Positions 1 through 62,098 of a stretch of DNA of 64,000 bases are shown in pieces. The stretch comes from Isoperla grammatica (lineage: Eukaryota > Arthropoda > Insecta > Plecoptera > Perlodidae), in contig OX246748.1 in assembly GCA_945910005.1 (NCBI GenBank), forward strand, positions 13,887,429-13,951,428, written 5' to 3'. Position numbers and translations under genes: made by a program. The number at the start of each line of letters is the position of its first letter. Within the stretch, counting starts at the first letter, position 1. The notes under the pieces were generated by a model. It worked only from the letters and a program-made list of their open reading frames with translations, made no database searches and was not told the DNA's origin.

Positions 1-2
1 CA

Positions 3-746
3 GAAGACATACTACCTCAAAGTGTAACTGAAACGACCGGTCTAGAAGCTAAAGAAGGCATGTTGTATCTGAACGGCTTGAGAGTAGACACGGTGAGTTG
101 CTCTGACGCATGGACAGGACTTATAGATTTTTTGGCCAAATTTGAGGCGCCTGTTATTCTTGTTGGCCACAATATAAACTTTGACATTCGGTTCACTACA
201 CAAGAAACAGATTGGTTAGGTTTAAAACCTCGATTCGATAGTGTGGTGTACGGGGTAGTTGACACCGTGAAACTTCTGAAGACAACCTTGCCTGGAAGGG
301 CGAACTATAAACAAAACGATATAGCTGCAAGTCTGGGTGCTTCAGATGAAACTCTCGGGGCCCACAATGCCCTTGGTGATGTGCGGACACTGCAAAATAT
401 CATCATGAAACTGGAAATTTCCGAAGAAACACTGAAAAGTTATTACCAGTCCTTCGCCAGCCAAATCGAAAAGAAACGCAAAGATGCCGCCAAGAAAGAA
501 AACCTAAAAACATTTTCAATGTTCAAAGACGAGTTCTCCAATGTGATGTTACATAGAATTGCTGCCAACTTTAGCCTGGTTGACTTGAAGAATGTTTACA
601 CTCAGAGTGGAGAAGAAGGACTCCAGGCATTGTTTTCAGAAAACTGTAATGGGCGGCCTAGGGTAACAAAAGATAAGGAAGTAGTGAGAACAGTGATTGT
701 GATCCTGGGATCGAACACGGATAAGGTTGTTAACGTTGAAAAATAA
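3..746 (+). CDS. DEDDh-family 3'-5' exonuclease, C-terminal part (5' end outside window)
   Basis: The frame is open from the first bases of the window to a TAA at 744-746, so the true start lies upstream. The ATG at 60 is internal: the codons before it read TTGLEAKEG, a normal lead-in for this fold. Two of the three exonuclease motifs are visible: GHNINFD (Exo II, with its Asp) and HNALGD followed by VRTL (Exo III, the HxAxxD form of DEDDh enzymes). The Exo I DxE motif must lie outside the window. After the domain comes a lysine-rich helical tail. Family knowledge: such proteins remove nucleotides from 3' ends using two metal ions, and related domains occur alone or on PML-like proteins in molluscs. 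The stop overlaps an AATAAA hexamer at 742-747. The exact subfamily is not resolved. It converges tail to tail with the ABCG gene. Confidence 0.8.
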   Translation, partial: EDILPQSVTETTGLEAKEGMLYLNGLRVDTVSCSDAWTGLIDFLAKFEAPVILVGHNINFDIRFTTQETDWLGLKPRFDSVVYGVVDTVKLLKTTLPGRANYKQNDIAASLGASDETLGAHNALGDVRTLQNIIMKLEISEETLKSYYQSFASQIEKKRKDAAKKENLKTFSMFKDEFSNVMLHRIAANFSLVDLKNVYTQSGEEGLQALFSENCNGRPRVTKDKEVVRTVIVILGSNTDKVVNVEK

Positions 747-775
747 AATCACGGGATTGCTATTTGGCAGCGGAA

Positions 776-791
776 GGGGGGGGGGGGGGGG
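776..791. repeat. poly-G run (16 G)
   Basis: Uninterrupted run of 16 G just after the exonuclease stop codon, in its presumptive 3' UTR or flank. Length may be unreliable in sequencing. Confidence 0.9.
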
Positions 792-1468
792 TACATAAAG
801 TTTGCGCTTTCAGATTTTTTCGAAAACTGAGACGTGACTTATGAATGAGTGGCCAGCCCTTATCAGAAACCAAGGAGCGAGCTGAGAGAGTAGATAACGG
901 ACAAGAAACATACTCCCACCCTCCTCCTACCCCCGCAACCGCTGACCACGTGATATACCCTTCCCAGTGCATTGTGTGAGTCATGAACTTCGTCAGCTAC
1001 TGCCATGTTGCTATATTGTGCTTTATAAGCGTCTGTTTGCGATTGCGAGGCCCGCAGTGATTTAAACAGCAGCCCACTGCATGCTAAAAACGGAGAACAA
1101 ATTGGGAAAACCAAAATTACGGGACCGTACAACTTCAATTCGGGATGGTGCCAAAACCGCCAAAAGTTGGGAAATACCGTAAAATACGGGATTGTTGACA
1201 ACCCTAATCACGGAGTAGGTACGGTCCAAGATCAGTAGTACAGGATTGGTAAAGTATTAGTACTACCTCAGTACTACTATTTTACCGATTACGTACCCTA
1301 GAATCTAGGGTTCTTGGCTTATTTCGGCGTTGGGATTGAACCCAGTCATTTTATTGTGTAGCAGCTACAATATAGCCTGTATTAATTCCTTATTACAGGC
1401 ATATTCATATTTTATGATGTTTCCACAGTGCTATTATAATATATATTTTGTTGTTTGTTAGTAAAAAA

Positions 1469-1659
1469 TTTTTATATCGGCACATAAGTATGAATTATGT
1501 GCATTATATGTATGCATTTTACTCAATTGCTTTTTATATCGGCACATAGGTATGAATTATGTGCATTATACGTATGCATTTGACTCAATTGTTTTTTACA
1601 TCGCACATAATTATGAATTATGTGCATTACATTTAGATGTATGCATTTTACTCAATTGT
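1469..1659. repeat. 61-bp tandem repeat, 3 copies
   Basis: Three consecutive copies of an AT-rich unit containing CGGCACATA, GAATTATGTGCATTA and GTATGCATTT. The third copy is the most diverged and carries a small insertion. Confidence 0.85.
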
Positions 1660-3206
1660 GGATTTTAAGAGGCGATTTAATTTATAAAGCTTGTTTTTAT
1701 GTCAAATTTTATACATGGGAGGTGATACTGTATGATGTTTCCGTAATTTTGTATGTTTTACTAGAGATTGACAGAAATATGTTCATATTAAATTAATGTC
1801 ATGTAATACACCCCACCCATCTCGATGTAAGGGGCCTTTCATTACTCAATAACAAACAAACAAACACACAAACAAACGAGAGGATTGATTTAAAGTTGTC
1901 TCGTGTGTTATTTGGGCGTAGGGCCTGACTCCAGTTATGATTGTGTATATTTCTTTCTGAAGATCGGTTTACACACTTTCTAAGATTTAATATTTTATAT
2001 TGTTTTACAGTTAGGATCGCTACCATTGGCCGGATTTAAAATGTGGTATTCCCATAGTGTATTTTGTGTGACATTCTGAATTTCTTATGTTTTGCTTGTT
2101 TCTTTAGTATTGAATATTGATATTATTTTATCTGTCAATGTTCCATATTGTTAAAAAGATTTTTATCTGTCAATTAAATTGTAGCAGAGTAGTTGTAGTT
2201 GTTAAATGTCTCTACTATGTATGTGCACATTGTTGTTTATACGTTGGGTTAGTAATGTAGTCAAAATAACCTCTATATAAAAATAAAAATACAATAAAAT
2301 GAGTATTTGAAATAATATTGAAGTATTGAATATTGAAGTTTTAGAAATTAGATGTGTTTGATATGTAGTTCTTCATTCATATCTTCCTTCTGCGGCTGCC
2401 ATCAATTACAATTCGTATCCTATACTTTTCGTTCATTATACATTTTCTGTGGATATTCTCCCCCTCGATCTGTCCGGCTAGTGTGGCCCTATAGAAGCAT
2501 ACGCTTCCGCCCGCATAGCTCTCGGGCTGCCCACCACGATAAGGTCAGGTACAATGCACATATTGGAGTAGAGTGGATTGGAAAATAATTGAGCGGTGGA
2601 AAACAAACATTTAAAAACAAAAAGTTTAAGATAAATTTAAAAATATATTTTCATTACAATTGAAAACGTATTAGATGAATGTTCTAAAGCTCCATCGCAA
2701 ACATTGTTGAGTAGTAAGACAGGAGCCCGTAGGATGTTGCCACCACCACTCCGTGGTTAGCAATATACCAGATAGAGGGCCTATAATCTACTAATACTGC
2801 ATACATAATATTCTTCTGGTACGGTACGTTATTTATACTCAGTTCTGTAATAAGCTCTACTCACAACTTACCTTATTTATAAACTATCTTCACACGAGCT
2901 AAAATTAAAACTTATTCGTGGACAATTCCCGCAGACTATTTTGTTGGTATAAAATGTTGAATTACTCAATTACTCGAAACTATATATTCCTCTTGGACGC
3001 AATTTTCCTACGCTAAACAGAAACTAGACTTATAACACGTTACACAGGTCATTTCACACTTTCACTTTGGTAAAAAGGAAATATATTTATTTACTATATT
3101 TTACTCAATATAACGTGGAGGCCTTTGTCTCCTCTTACGATAGACAGAGCTACGCTGGACATATTCTATTGAGGGGCCAAACGATGGAAGGTTGATTGAT
3201 TGTTTG
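1660..3206. other. intergenic stretch without recognisable genes
   Basis: AT-rich sequence between the two convergent genes. Apart from the SINE fragment at 2455-2550 I see no exon-like segment, no long open frame and no conserved motif. Confidence 0.6.
2455..2550 (-). repeat. SINE-A fragment (5' half)
   Basis: Matches the SINE-A core (CCCTCGATCTGTCCGGCTAG, AGAAGCATACGCTTCCG, CCCACCACGATAAGGT). The 3' half and tail are missing. Confidence 0.8.
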
Positions 3207-3337
3207 TTCATAGTCGGCCCCTACACCTAGGGGCACCCATTGTTGCTATGGATTTGTTTTGTTTATGGAAAATAACATGGAAACAACTGTTACCTTAGTA
3301 ACAATGGGCGCCCCTAGGTGTAGGGGCCGACTATGAA
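3207..3337. mobile_element. foldback MITE with about 45-bp inverted ends
   Basis: The left arm TTCATAGTCGGCCCCTACAC is matched in inverted orientation at the right end, ending in CTATGAA at 3337. The arms continue to the ...CCCATTGTT segment. The roughly 40-bp centre is AT-rich. No coding capacity; superfamily not determined. Confidence 0.8.
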
Positions 3338-3405
3338 TTCCAACCTATGACTTGAGGGAAATGACAAATATTATAAAATAGCTTGAAAGAGTGTCTAAAG
3401 GACAA

Positions 3406-3468
3406 CCCCCAATAGCCCCCAATATCCCCCAATAGCCCCCCAATGGCCCCCAATAGACCCCCAATAGC
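3406..3468 (-). repeat. 10-bp C-run minisatellite; G-quadruplex motif on minus strand
   Basis: Six runs of 5-6 C separated by about 5 bases (AATAG, AATAT, AATGG). The minus strand therefore has six G5 runs with short loops, satisfying the usual G-quadruplex pattern. Confidence 0.85.
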
Positions 3469-4389
3469 CTCTTACGACGGGCAGAGTCACAAGTAGGCTT
3501 ATAACGTAAGACACAGTTGGTAGCAAATGATCGCCGAGATCAACTCCCAAAACGTATAGTTTTTACATACAGTGAGTCTTTAGTCTGTGTTTGAGGTACT
3601 TTACTTGCTATTTACCCTCCTGACTGGGGTCGAACAGGTCCAGGATAACTCTGCCTATCGCACGAGGTGACTGAAACAGGCAAGGTTATATAATCCGACA
3701 ATTAAGTACGTCCGTAAAAAAACAATCTCAACAAAACTGAAAAAGAAGAAGCGGCCATATTTTATACGTTTCATAAGACTGATCGATTGATTGATATTTG
3801 GGTTTTGAGTCCTATATAACCATAAAAAACCCCTCTAATACCAACGAGTATACTCATCACTGTTTCGTTTTTTATATGTTAGAGTTGCAACTACTGTCTA
3901 CTTTATTTAAAATTAAACATATTTAGATCCATTACATTTGACAGAAGTGCACAAAGTGTAGGGAATGTGCAATGATAATTATGTATTGTAACATTCAACA
4001 GAGTATCTTACACAAACCACAACAATGACGTCACATTGGAAAGGGTAGTGAGGTTCCTTTATGACATAGATTTACAAAGTGACAGATTTGGTGACACATA
4101 GGTCTACCACCATCGCTATGTGACCACCCCTTACCCCCGTGACAATCCGACAACCATATCACATTTATTCGTTTCATATTACATATTTATAATTAGTCAC
4201 AATTTTTTGTGCTGGGCGGTGGTCACATAATATAACGGAGCTTCAAACTACGACAAACTAAATCATATCTACATCTATTGGTGTTTATACATGTAAACGG
4301 TGACCGCCGGTCGGAGCCGCCATAGCAACAAAGCACATAATAAATTGTATAATATTAATGTCCCTCACTGAACATCAGTTCTTGAAACT

Positions 4390-4432
4390 AGAGAGCCTAT
4401 ATAAGTGTGATTAACACTTATATAGGCTCTCT
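4390..4432. repeat. perfect 19-bp hairpin
   Basis: Arms AGAGAGCCTATATAAGTGT and its exact complement around the loop GATTA. A related hairpin with loop GGGTA is at 4753-4783, on the other side of the inverted-repeat element at 4453-4756. Confidence 0.9.
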
Positions 4433-4452
4433 ACTTGTAAATAAGTGGGTAT

Positions 4453-4756
4453 AGGGCACTAGCAACACCAAAAGACAACAATGAAACAAATGAATTGAAT
4501 CGATGGACAAACAACAAGCGGTCAAAAAATAATTGCTTCTGATTTTGGAAAACAAAACAAAAAGCAAACGAAAACACATACAAAACTTTCACTTAGTCGT
4601 TGTCTATCATTAAAAGTTTTAAATGGCAAGCAGCTACTATTGCTACTCTTGTGTTTATTTCTATGGTTGCAATTTTATTATTTTGACAGCTGATGGTTTG
4701 TCCATCAGTTCAATTCATTTGTTCCATTGGTGTCTTTTGGTGTTGCTAGTGCCCTA
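4453..4756. mobile_element. MITE with about 58-bp terminal inverted repeats
   Basis: The left end AGGGCACTAGCAACACC and the right end GGTGTTGCTAGTGCCCT are inverted copies, continuing for nearly 60 bp with a few mismatches. The element is flanked on each side by a direct repeat of the palindrome CCTATATAAGTGT...ACACTTATATAGG plus CTCTCTACTTGTAA, as if it sits inside, or split, a duplicated palindromic sequence. Confidence 0.75.
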
Positions 4757-4824
4757 TATAAGTGTGGGTAACACTTATATAGGCTCTCTACTTGTAACCG
4801 AGTGGGTGTATAGAGTGTAAACAC

Positions 4825-4963
4825 AAGGTTATTTGTTTATCCTGAGGCGCTTCCTGAGTGCCAGGACAAAAGGTTATTTGTTTATCCTGAGGCGCTTCCT
4901 GAGCGCCAGGACACAAGGTTATTTGTTTGTCCTGAGGCGCCTCCTGAGTGCCAGGACACAAGG
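4825..4963 (-). repeat. three extra 45-bp copies of the ABCG C-terminal codons plus stop
   Basis: Directly after the ABCG stop codon, the last 11 codons plus TAA recur with an exact 45-bp period (units start at 4825, 4870, 4915; the genuine one follows). Each reads LALR(R/K)RLR(I/T)NK-stop, in the same frame as the gene because 45 is a multiple of 3. Confidence 0.9.
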
Positions 4964-56968
<52,005 letters not shown>

Positions 56969-57037
56969 CGCGTTCAGTCAGTGACTATATCAAACAAGAC
57001 TGACAATCTGCAAACCTTTCACTCTTCACTATACACG

Positions 57038-57073
<36 letters not shown>

Positions 57074-57370
57074 CTAGCGAGTGTCCGGCATTGCACTAAC
57101 ACTAGCACGCGTGTTCGTATACCGCGCCTACCGAACTGTAGTCTGTACTGCGCGCGCGCCAGGTGTCGCCACGGTGTGCTACGGTACAGTGAAAACACTT
57201 TCTCATTGCGATAAAAACATAGGTTTGGAGGGGGAGGCGGTTCCTCCCCACCTTTCCCACGCCCCCCTCGCGATTCTCACGGCGGTCTTCCTAAATGCAC
57301 GACATTATGTTGTGTGTGACCTTGACTCTCTCGCGCGGTAGAGCCTCGCGCACACGTTAATTGGGTTAAC
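56969..57370 (-). promoter_or_regulatory. candidate ABCG promoter and 5' UTR region
   Basis: CpG-rich segment 57080-57360 (CGCGCGCGCC, ACGCGTG, CTCGCGCG) in otherwise CpG-poor intronic DNA, with a (CAA)n run at 57041-57072 next to exon 1. No TATA box or transcription start can be fixed. Confidence 0.35.
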
Positions 57371-57419
57371 GAGCTATTTTATAGGTAGCTTGATTATTTA
57401 ATGACTATGTTTGTAATTA

Positions 57420-57830
57420 ATTAATTACTCGACCTTTAGGTCATATGAGTTGGGGGGGGGGGTTATCCGATTGATTGATTTATATTTTTTCTGCTCACGT
57501 CTCATATTTTTGCAACGTGGCTAATAGAGACGATGAGTGGGTAAAATATGAAGATGAAATAGGGGGGTGTTTAGAGGCAAGGGGCAAGTAGGAGGGTGAG
57601 GAGGATAGGGGAAGATAAAGGAAAAGGGAGTGGGGAGGTTGTGGACTGCAATTCGTCAGACGTCTCCTTCTCGACCTGTCCTGCTAGGGTGGCCCTACCA
57701 GAAGCATACGCTTCCGCCGGAATAGCTCAAGAAATCATCAGATGATGTTTGTGGAAAGGGGCAAGTAGGAGGGCGGGGAGGATAAGTGGATGGAGAGGAA
57801 ACGGGTAAGGGGAGGAAGGGTATGTGTACA
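57420..57830 (-). repeat. SINE copies, 5'-rearranged
   Basis: C-type end near 57425, an A copy 57470-57735 to AATCATCAGA, then a duplicated piece of body (GGAAAGGGGCAAGTAGGAGG). Confidence 0.75.
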
Positions 57831-58284
57831 GTGGCGCCGGAACAGGGGGGCAAGGGGACACCGTCCACCCCTGGACTTCGAGAGGGGGGGGCAATACCCT
57901 CGTCCCCCCCCTCCACCTCTAGAAGTAGAGAATTCTGCTAATATTCAGTGCTAAAAAATGTAAAATACTATTCACATCTTCTGTATGCACTTTTAAAAGC
58001 TCCCACAGACGAGATAGCGAAACACGTTCTTGTCGAACGCGAAGGTGTGAGATAGAGACCTTTTTCCCGTGCATTGCGTGCCATTGTTTGTTGCACTGGT
58101 TGCACGCGAACAGATTTCTAGGAATATGACAAAACTAGACACTGTTTCAGTAATAATAATAAAACAGTGATGATATGAAGTGTTACTTTTTATTGGTACA
58201 ATATGAAGTATTATTCACATCTTATTAGACCTGTATGCGCTTTTAAAAGCTCCCGCAGGCGAGATAGTGAAACACTTTCTTAGT
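57831..58284. repeat. DNA-transposon-like segment with a 250-bp-spaced direct repeat
   Basis: CAGTGGCGCCGGAACAGGGG at 57834 resembles a hAT terminus but no partner end was found. TATTCACATCTT...CTTTTAAAAGCTCCC occurs at about 57968 and again at 58212, about 244 bp apart. Confidence 0.45.
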
Positions 58285-58885
58285 AATGATTGATTAATGG
58301 GGCTTAACGTCTCATATTTTCGCCACTATGGCAAATCGATTGATTGATTAATGGGGCTTAACGTCTCATATTTATGCAACGATGGCTAATCGAGACGATG
58401 AGCAGGTGATAATGAAGATGAGAAAGATGATAATGAAGAATAAAGCCACATCCGAATCAGATCCATTGTACGTCGCGTGAGTCGTCATACGGGAGTCCAG
58501 CAAGGGAGGGCAGGGCCAAGTGGGAGGAGAAATATTCAATGGGACAGTGGGGGGAAAGGGGATTGGGGGACGAAGAGCGGGTGATAATGAAGATGAGAAA
58601 GATGAAAATGAAGAATAAAGCCACATCCGAATCAAATCCATTGTACGTCGCGTGGGTCGTCATACGGGAGTCCAGCAAGGGAGGGGCAGGGCCATGTGGG
58701 AGGAGAAATCTTCAGTGGGGCAGGGGGGGGGACGGGCAGGGTCTCCTTTTGTCGCCTCTTACGACTAGCAGAGTCACTCTGGGCCTATTCTACCCCGGGC
58801 CGAGACGGGTCTCCTTTTGTCGCCTCTTACGACTAGCAGAGTCACTCTGGGCCTATTCTTCCCCGGGCCCAGACGGGACACATTC
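58285..58885 (-). repeat. SINE-B copies, one tandemly duplicated internally
   Basis: Tail pieces at 58285 and 58335, body AAGCCACATCCGAATCAGAT occurring twice, and a duplicated 5' end GTCGCCTCTTACGACTAGCA (58752, 58819). Confidence 0.85.
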
Positions 58886-58889
58886 TTAG

Positions 58890-58995
58890 TAGTCAATTGC
58901 GCCATTAGTTTATTTGTATACTGATTTTCCAGAGAACATTATTTTTCCTTTCTTGCCATTGTAAACAGTGTGGCATAATCGGTTTCTTTGGAATG
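58890..58995 (+). repeat. dispersed segment Z, copy 1
   Basis: TTAGTTTATTTGTATACTGA to GGAATGCAGATAGATAGATA is about 90% the same as 61683-61780, which follows the nested-gene-like exon at 61497. Confidence 0.8.
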
Positions 58996-59130
58996 CAGAT
59001 AGATAGATATTTGGGCTTAACGTCTCATATTTTTGCAACGAGGTTAGTCGAGACAACGAGTGGGTGATAGATGAAGATGCAATAGGGGGCTGTTTGGAGG
59101 AAAGGGGCAAGGAGGAGGGCGGGGTGGAAT
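58996..59130 (-). repeat. truncated SINE-A
   Basis: GATATTTGGGCTTAACGTCT to GGAGGGCGGGGTGGAA. Confidence 0.9.
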
Positions 59131-59189
59131 TAAAAAAAAATAATTTGACGACAGATAGGCACGGCGAACCCCGTAACACCGGGACTTTC

Positions 59190-59510
59190 TTTTTCATCAG
59201 CAGTCAGGAGCAGTCCATGTTCTCAACGAGAGACTGAACTGCTGAATGATAATAGAGCTTTAAAAGCAACGGTGCAAAATTTGACTGCTACTGTGGCACA
59301 ACAAGCCACACAAATTCAAGACCTCACAAAGCAATTGAGTGAGCTGATTTCCTTGTTGAGGAAGCCAACGCCTCCATTGGTTCCGTCAGTGGTGGTGGAT
59401 GGTGATGTGTCCCCGGTGGCTTCCATCCTGTCTTCAACAGCAACTCCAGCACCTCAAGAAACTCACTCAAGCATTACAAAGCCAACTCCCTTGCTTCCTA
59501 ATGTTGTAAA
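59190..59510 (+). CDS. open segment with coiled coil and Pro/Ser-rich tail, unidentified
   Basis: Open from about 59198 (after TTTTTCATCAG, a possible acceptor): RETELLNDNRALKATVQNL, then QQATQIQDLTKQLSELISLL, a clear heptad coiled coil, then a Pro/Thr/Ser-rich segment to VVNK. TT|GTAAAT at 59506 could be a donor. It resembles the ORF1/Gag-like proteins of retroelements, but could also be an exon of the gene family seen at 14 kb. Neither is proven. Confidence 0.35.
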
Positions 59511-59836
59511 TAAGCATATATGTACATACATTAGGTTCATCTTTATTTCTTTAGCATTATTTAGTATTCCGATTATTGTTTACCTTATTATTATATATGT
59601 CTAGTACTAGTACAAGTACGCCTGTCAAGAAGGCGGTGAGCGACTGAAGAGTTCGAGGTGATTCTCTCGTGGTAGGTTTTTGTTTTAAGGGCTAGATCAG
59701 TTTGTAAGCAGGAGCCTTTGTAAGTGCAAGCTCTAGTTCTGTATTCAGTAATTAATAAGTTCAGTTAAGGAAAATACACATTTATTCAACATCATCCGAA
59801 GTGTGCTTATTTTCGTCTCCAGTCCCGTTAGCTTCT
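59507..59836 (+). mobile_element. possible LTR-like segment
   Basis: Runs from TGTAAATAAGCATATATG to GCTTCTCACA (TG...CA ends) with a TTTATTCAACATC stretch near the end. No 4-6 bp target duplication was seen, so the assignment is weak. Confidence 0.25.
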
Positions 59837-59854
59837 CACACTAAGAACAAAAAA

Positions 59855-60500
59855 AAACGAGACAATGAGTGGGTGATATATGAAGATGAAATATGGGGCT
59901 GTTTGGAGAGAAGGGGCTTGTAGGAGGGAGCGTGAGGAAAGGGGAAAGGGGAGGAAAGGGGATTTGGATGTGGACTGCACTTCGTCTGACTTCTCCTCCT
60001 CGACCAGTCCGGCTAGGGTGGCCCTACCAGAAGCATACGCTTCCGCCGGCATAGCTCTCGGGATCAACAAAGCACGCAAACCTACAAAGCACGCAAACCT
60101 GCATACCACGATAAGGTAGCAGTCCCTGGGCAGGTGGGGCTGTTTGGAGGAAAAGGGCAAGGAGGAGGGATTGATTGATATTTGGGCTTAACGTCTCATA
60201 TTTTTGCAACGAGGCTAATCGAGACAATGAGTGGGTGATATATGAAGATGAAATATGGGGCTGTTTGGAGGAAAGGAGCATGAGGAAAGGGGAAAGGGGA
60301 GGAAAGAGGATTGGGGTGTGAACTGCACTTCGTCTGACTTCTCCTCCTCGACCAGTCCGGCTAGGGTGACCCTACCAGAAGCATACGCTTCCGCCGGCAT
60401 AGCTCTCGGGATGATATTTGGGCTTAACGTCTCATATTTTTGCAACGAGCAAAGCACGCAAACCTGCCCACCACGATAAGGTAGCAGTCCCTGGGCAGGC
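59855..60500 (-). repeat. two SINE-A copies, the second with a 36-bp SINE-tail insertion
   Basis: First copy 59855-60135 lacks its tail and has a duplicated AAAGCACGCAAACCT. Second copy 60170-60499 is interrupted at 60413-60448 by GATATTTGGGCTTAACGTCT...CAACGA. Confidence 0.9.
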
Positions 60501-60563
60501 TGTGGGAGCACACTAAAAACAATAAACTATACAAATCATAACAGTTGATTCCAAATAAAGCAC

Positions 60564-60602
<39 letters not shown>

Positions 60603-60655
60603 GTTATATAGTAGACTGTCCCTCCAAACTCTCACAAATCACAAAATAATGGCAA
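60500..60655. repeat. (ATT)n microsatellite and flanks
   Basis: About 11 ATT units at 60568-60602. Confidence 0.9.
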
Positions 60656-60660
60656 AATTT

Positions 60661-60890
60661 ATTTCATGGAACTGTCGTGGTTTTTATACAAACCGATAAC
60701 AACTCCAACTGTTACTCCATGACAAACATCCCCTTGTTGTCTTTTTGCAAGAAACGTTTTTCAAACCTAGCGATCAACCAAAAATTAAAGGTTATTCGTT
60801 ATATAGACGATTGTAATGTTAGTCATATTGTGAAGAATGGGACCATTTCATGGTCCTTCTTCTGGATTCTTGATGTTTATTTTTAAATCA
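60661..60890 (+). pseudogene. LINE ORF2 5' fragment (endonuclease start), degenerate
   Basis: Frame from the ATG at about 60649: KFISWNCRGFYTNR, a stop, then QLQLLLHDKHPLVVFLQETF and KPSDQPKIKGYS. WNCRG and LQETF are the first motifs of the AP-endonuclease domain of LINEs. An in-frame stop and later decay show it is dead. Plus strand, unlike the 3' fragments. Confidence 0.8.
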
Positions 60891-61380
60891 CGCTTGGTCA
60901 GGCGGTGGGTCCGAAACAATGGAGGAGAGGAAAAAGGAATGTTATTGATGATTCAGTTTGGTAACCGGGGAAGAGAGGAGGAGAAAAGAGGTGTGTAGTG
61001 GTCGACGGGCTCAGGACATTCGATCGCGTCGAGAAGACGGATAACGGCCGACAGGGATCGAACCAAGGAAAGACGGATCGGAGGATTGACCCAGTCACTG
61101 TGCCAGGCCGCTGTGAAAAGGGTAGGAAAGCGGTTGTTGACCACGCACTCGCGCTCACAACGTTATCGTTGATTCAAGACCAATAGGGTACATTCGATAA
61201 CAAATATACGTAACCCTTGCTAATTGAATTTAGTGTATTTCTTTGTAATTGCGCATGATCCATCCCTACAAATACTGGTCCTGGTCAGAACTAGGGAAGG
61301 ACTGAGCTGCAAAGCAAAAACATCGGCTACGCACCCCATGCTAGCAGGGCAATTGCATCTGCCCTGAAGCTCATATTTAT
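60891..61380 (-). repeat. region with tRNA-derived SINE head
   Basis: On the minus strand, TGGCACAGTG (61105-61096, A box) is followed by an exact GGTTCGATCCC (61064-61054, B box), spacing near that of a tRNA gene. Probably the Pol III promoter of a tRNA-derived SINE; its body is not delimited. Confidence 0.55.
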
Positions 61381-61383
61381 TTA

Positions 61384-61445
61384 TTATTTGGGCTTAACGT
61401 CTCATATTTTTGCAACGAGGCTAATCAAGACAATGAGTGGGTGTC
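61384..61445 (-). repeat. 62-bp SINE-A tail insertion
   Basis: ATTTGGGCTTAACGTCTCAT to ACAATGAGTGGGTG, then unrelated sequence. Confidence 0.9.
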
Positions 61446-61459
61446 CAACCCTATTTCTT

Positions 61460-61780
61460 CACAATATGCTCAATATAATTTTGTTGTTTGCTTCAGACAA
61501 CGAGGAATTTGAAACCTACGCATTACGGGTCATGGAGGCAATTGAGAACCAAGAAGGTAAGAATGTATACGTATTACATTAACACACAATTGTTTGTTGT
61601 GTATGTGTTGTGTGTGTGTCTTGCATGTGTCGTGAGTGCGTGTGGTGTGTGTGGTGCGTGTGGTGCTTGTCGTATGTATCGTTAGTTTATTTGTAAACTG
61701 AGTTTCCAGAGAACAATATTTTTACCTTTCTTGCCATTGTACACAGTGTGGCAAAATCGGTTACTTTGGAATGCAGATAG
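61460..61780 (+). pseudogene. paralogous fragment of the nested gene (exon 2 and following intron)
   Basis: GTTGTTTGCTTCAG precedes a 60-bp exon at 61497-61556 (NEEFETYALRVMEAIENQE) with donor GAAG|GTAAGA. It has the same length and phases as 14190-14249. The downstream intron (ACACAATTGTTTGTTGTGTA, GTGGTGCTTGTCGTATGTA) is much better conserved than the exon. No mini-exon array follows; segment Z and a SINE do. Confidence 0.6.
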
Positions 61781-62056
61781 ATAGATATTTGGGCTTTACG
61801 TCTCATATTTTTGATTATTTGGGCTTAACGTCTCATATTTTTGCAACTTGGCTAATCGAGACGATGATTGGATGAAATATGAAAATGAAATAGGGGACTG
61901 TTTGGAGGAAAGGGGCAAATAGGAGGGCGGGGAGGAAAAGGGAGTGGGGACGATGTGGACTGCATTTCGTCTGACTTCTCCTCCTCGACCTGTCCGGGAA
62001 TCATCAAAGCACGCAAACCTGCCCACCACAATAAGGTAGCAGTCCATGGGCAGGCG
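61780..62056 (-). repeat. SINE-A with internal deletion
   Basis: Two tails in series (61783, 61814), body, then a jump from GACCTGTCCGG to GAATCATCAAAGC, ending CAGTCCATGGGCAGG. Confidence 0.9.
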
Positions 62057-62098
62057 TATACATCGAGAACACGCGCTTGACGCACGGCACCTTCAAGC

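Noticed and set aside
57081..57341. 86-codon plus-strand frame in the CpG-rich region
   Set aside because: Composition effect upstream of ABCG exon 1. No splice or family support.
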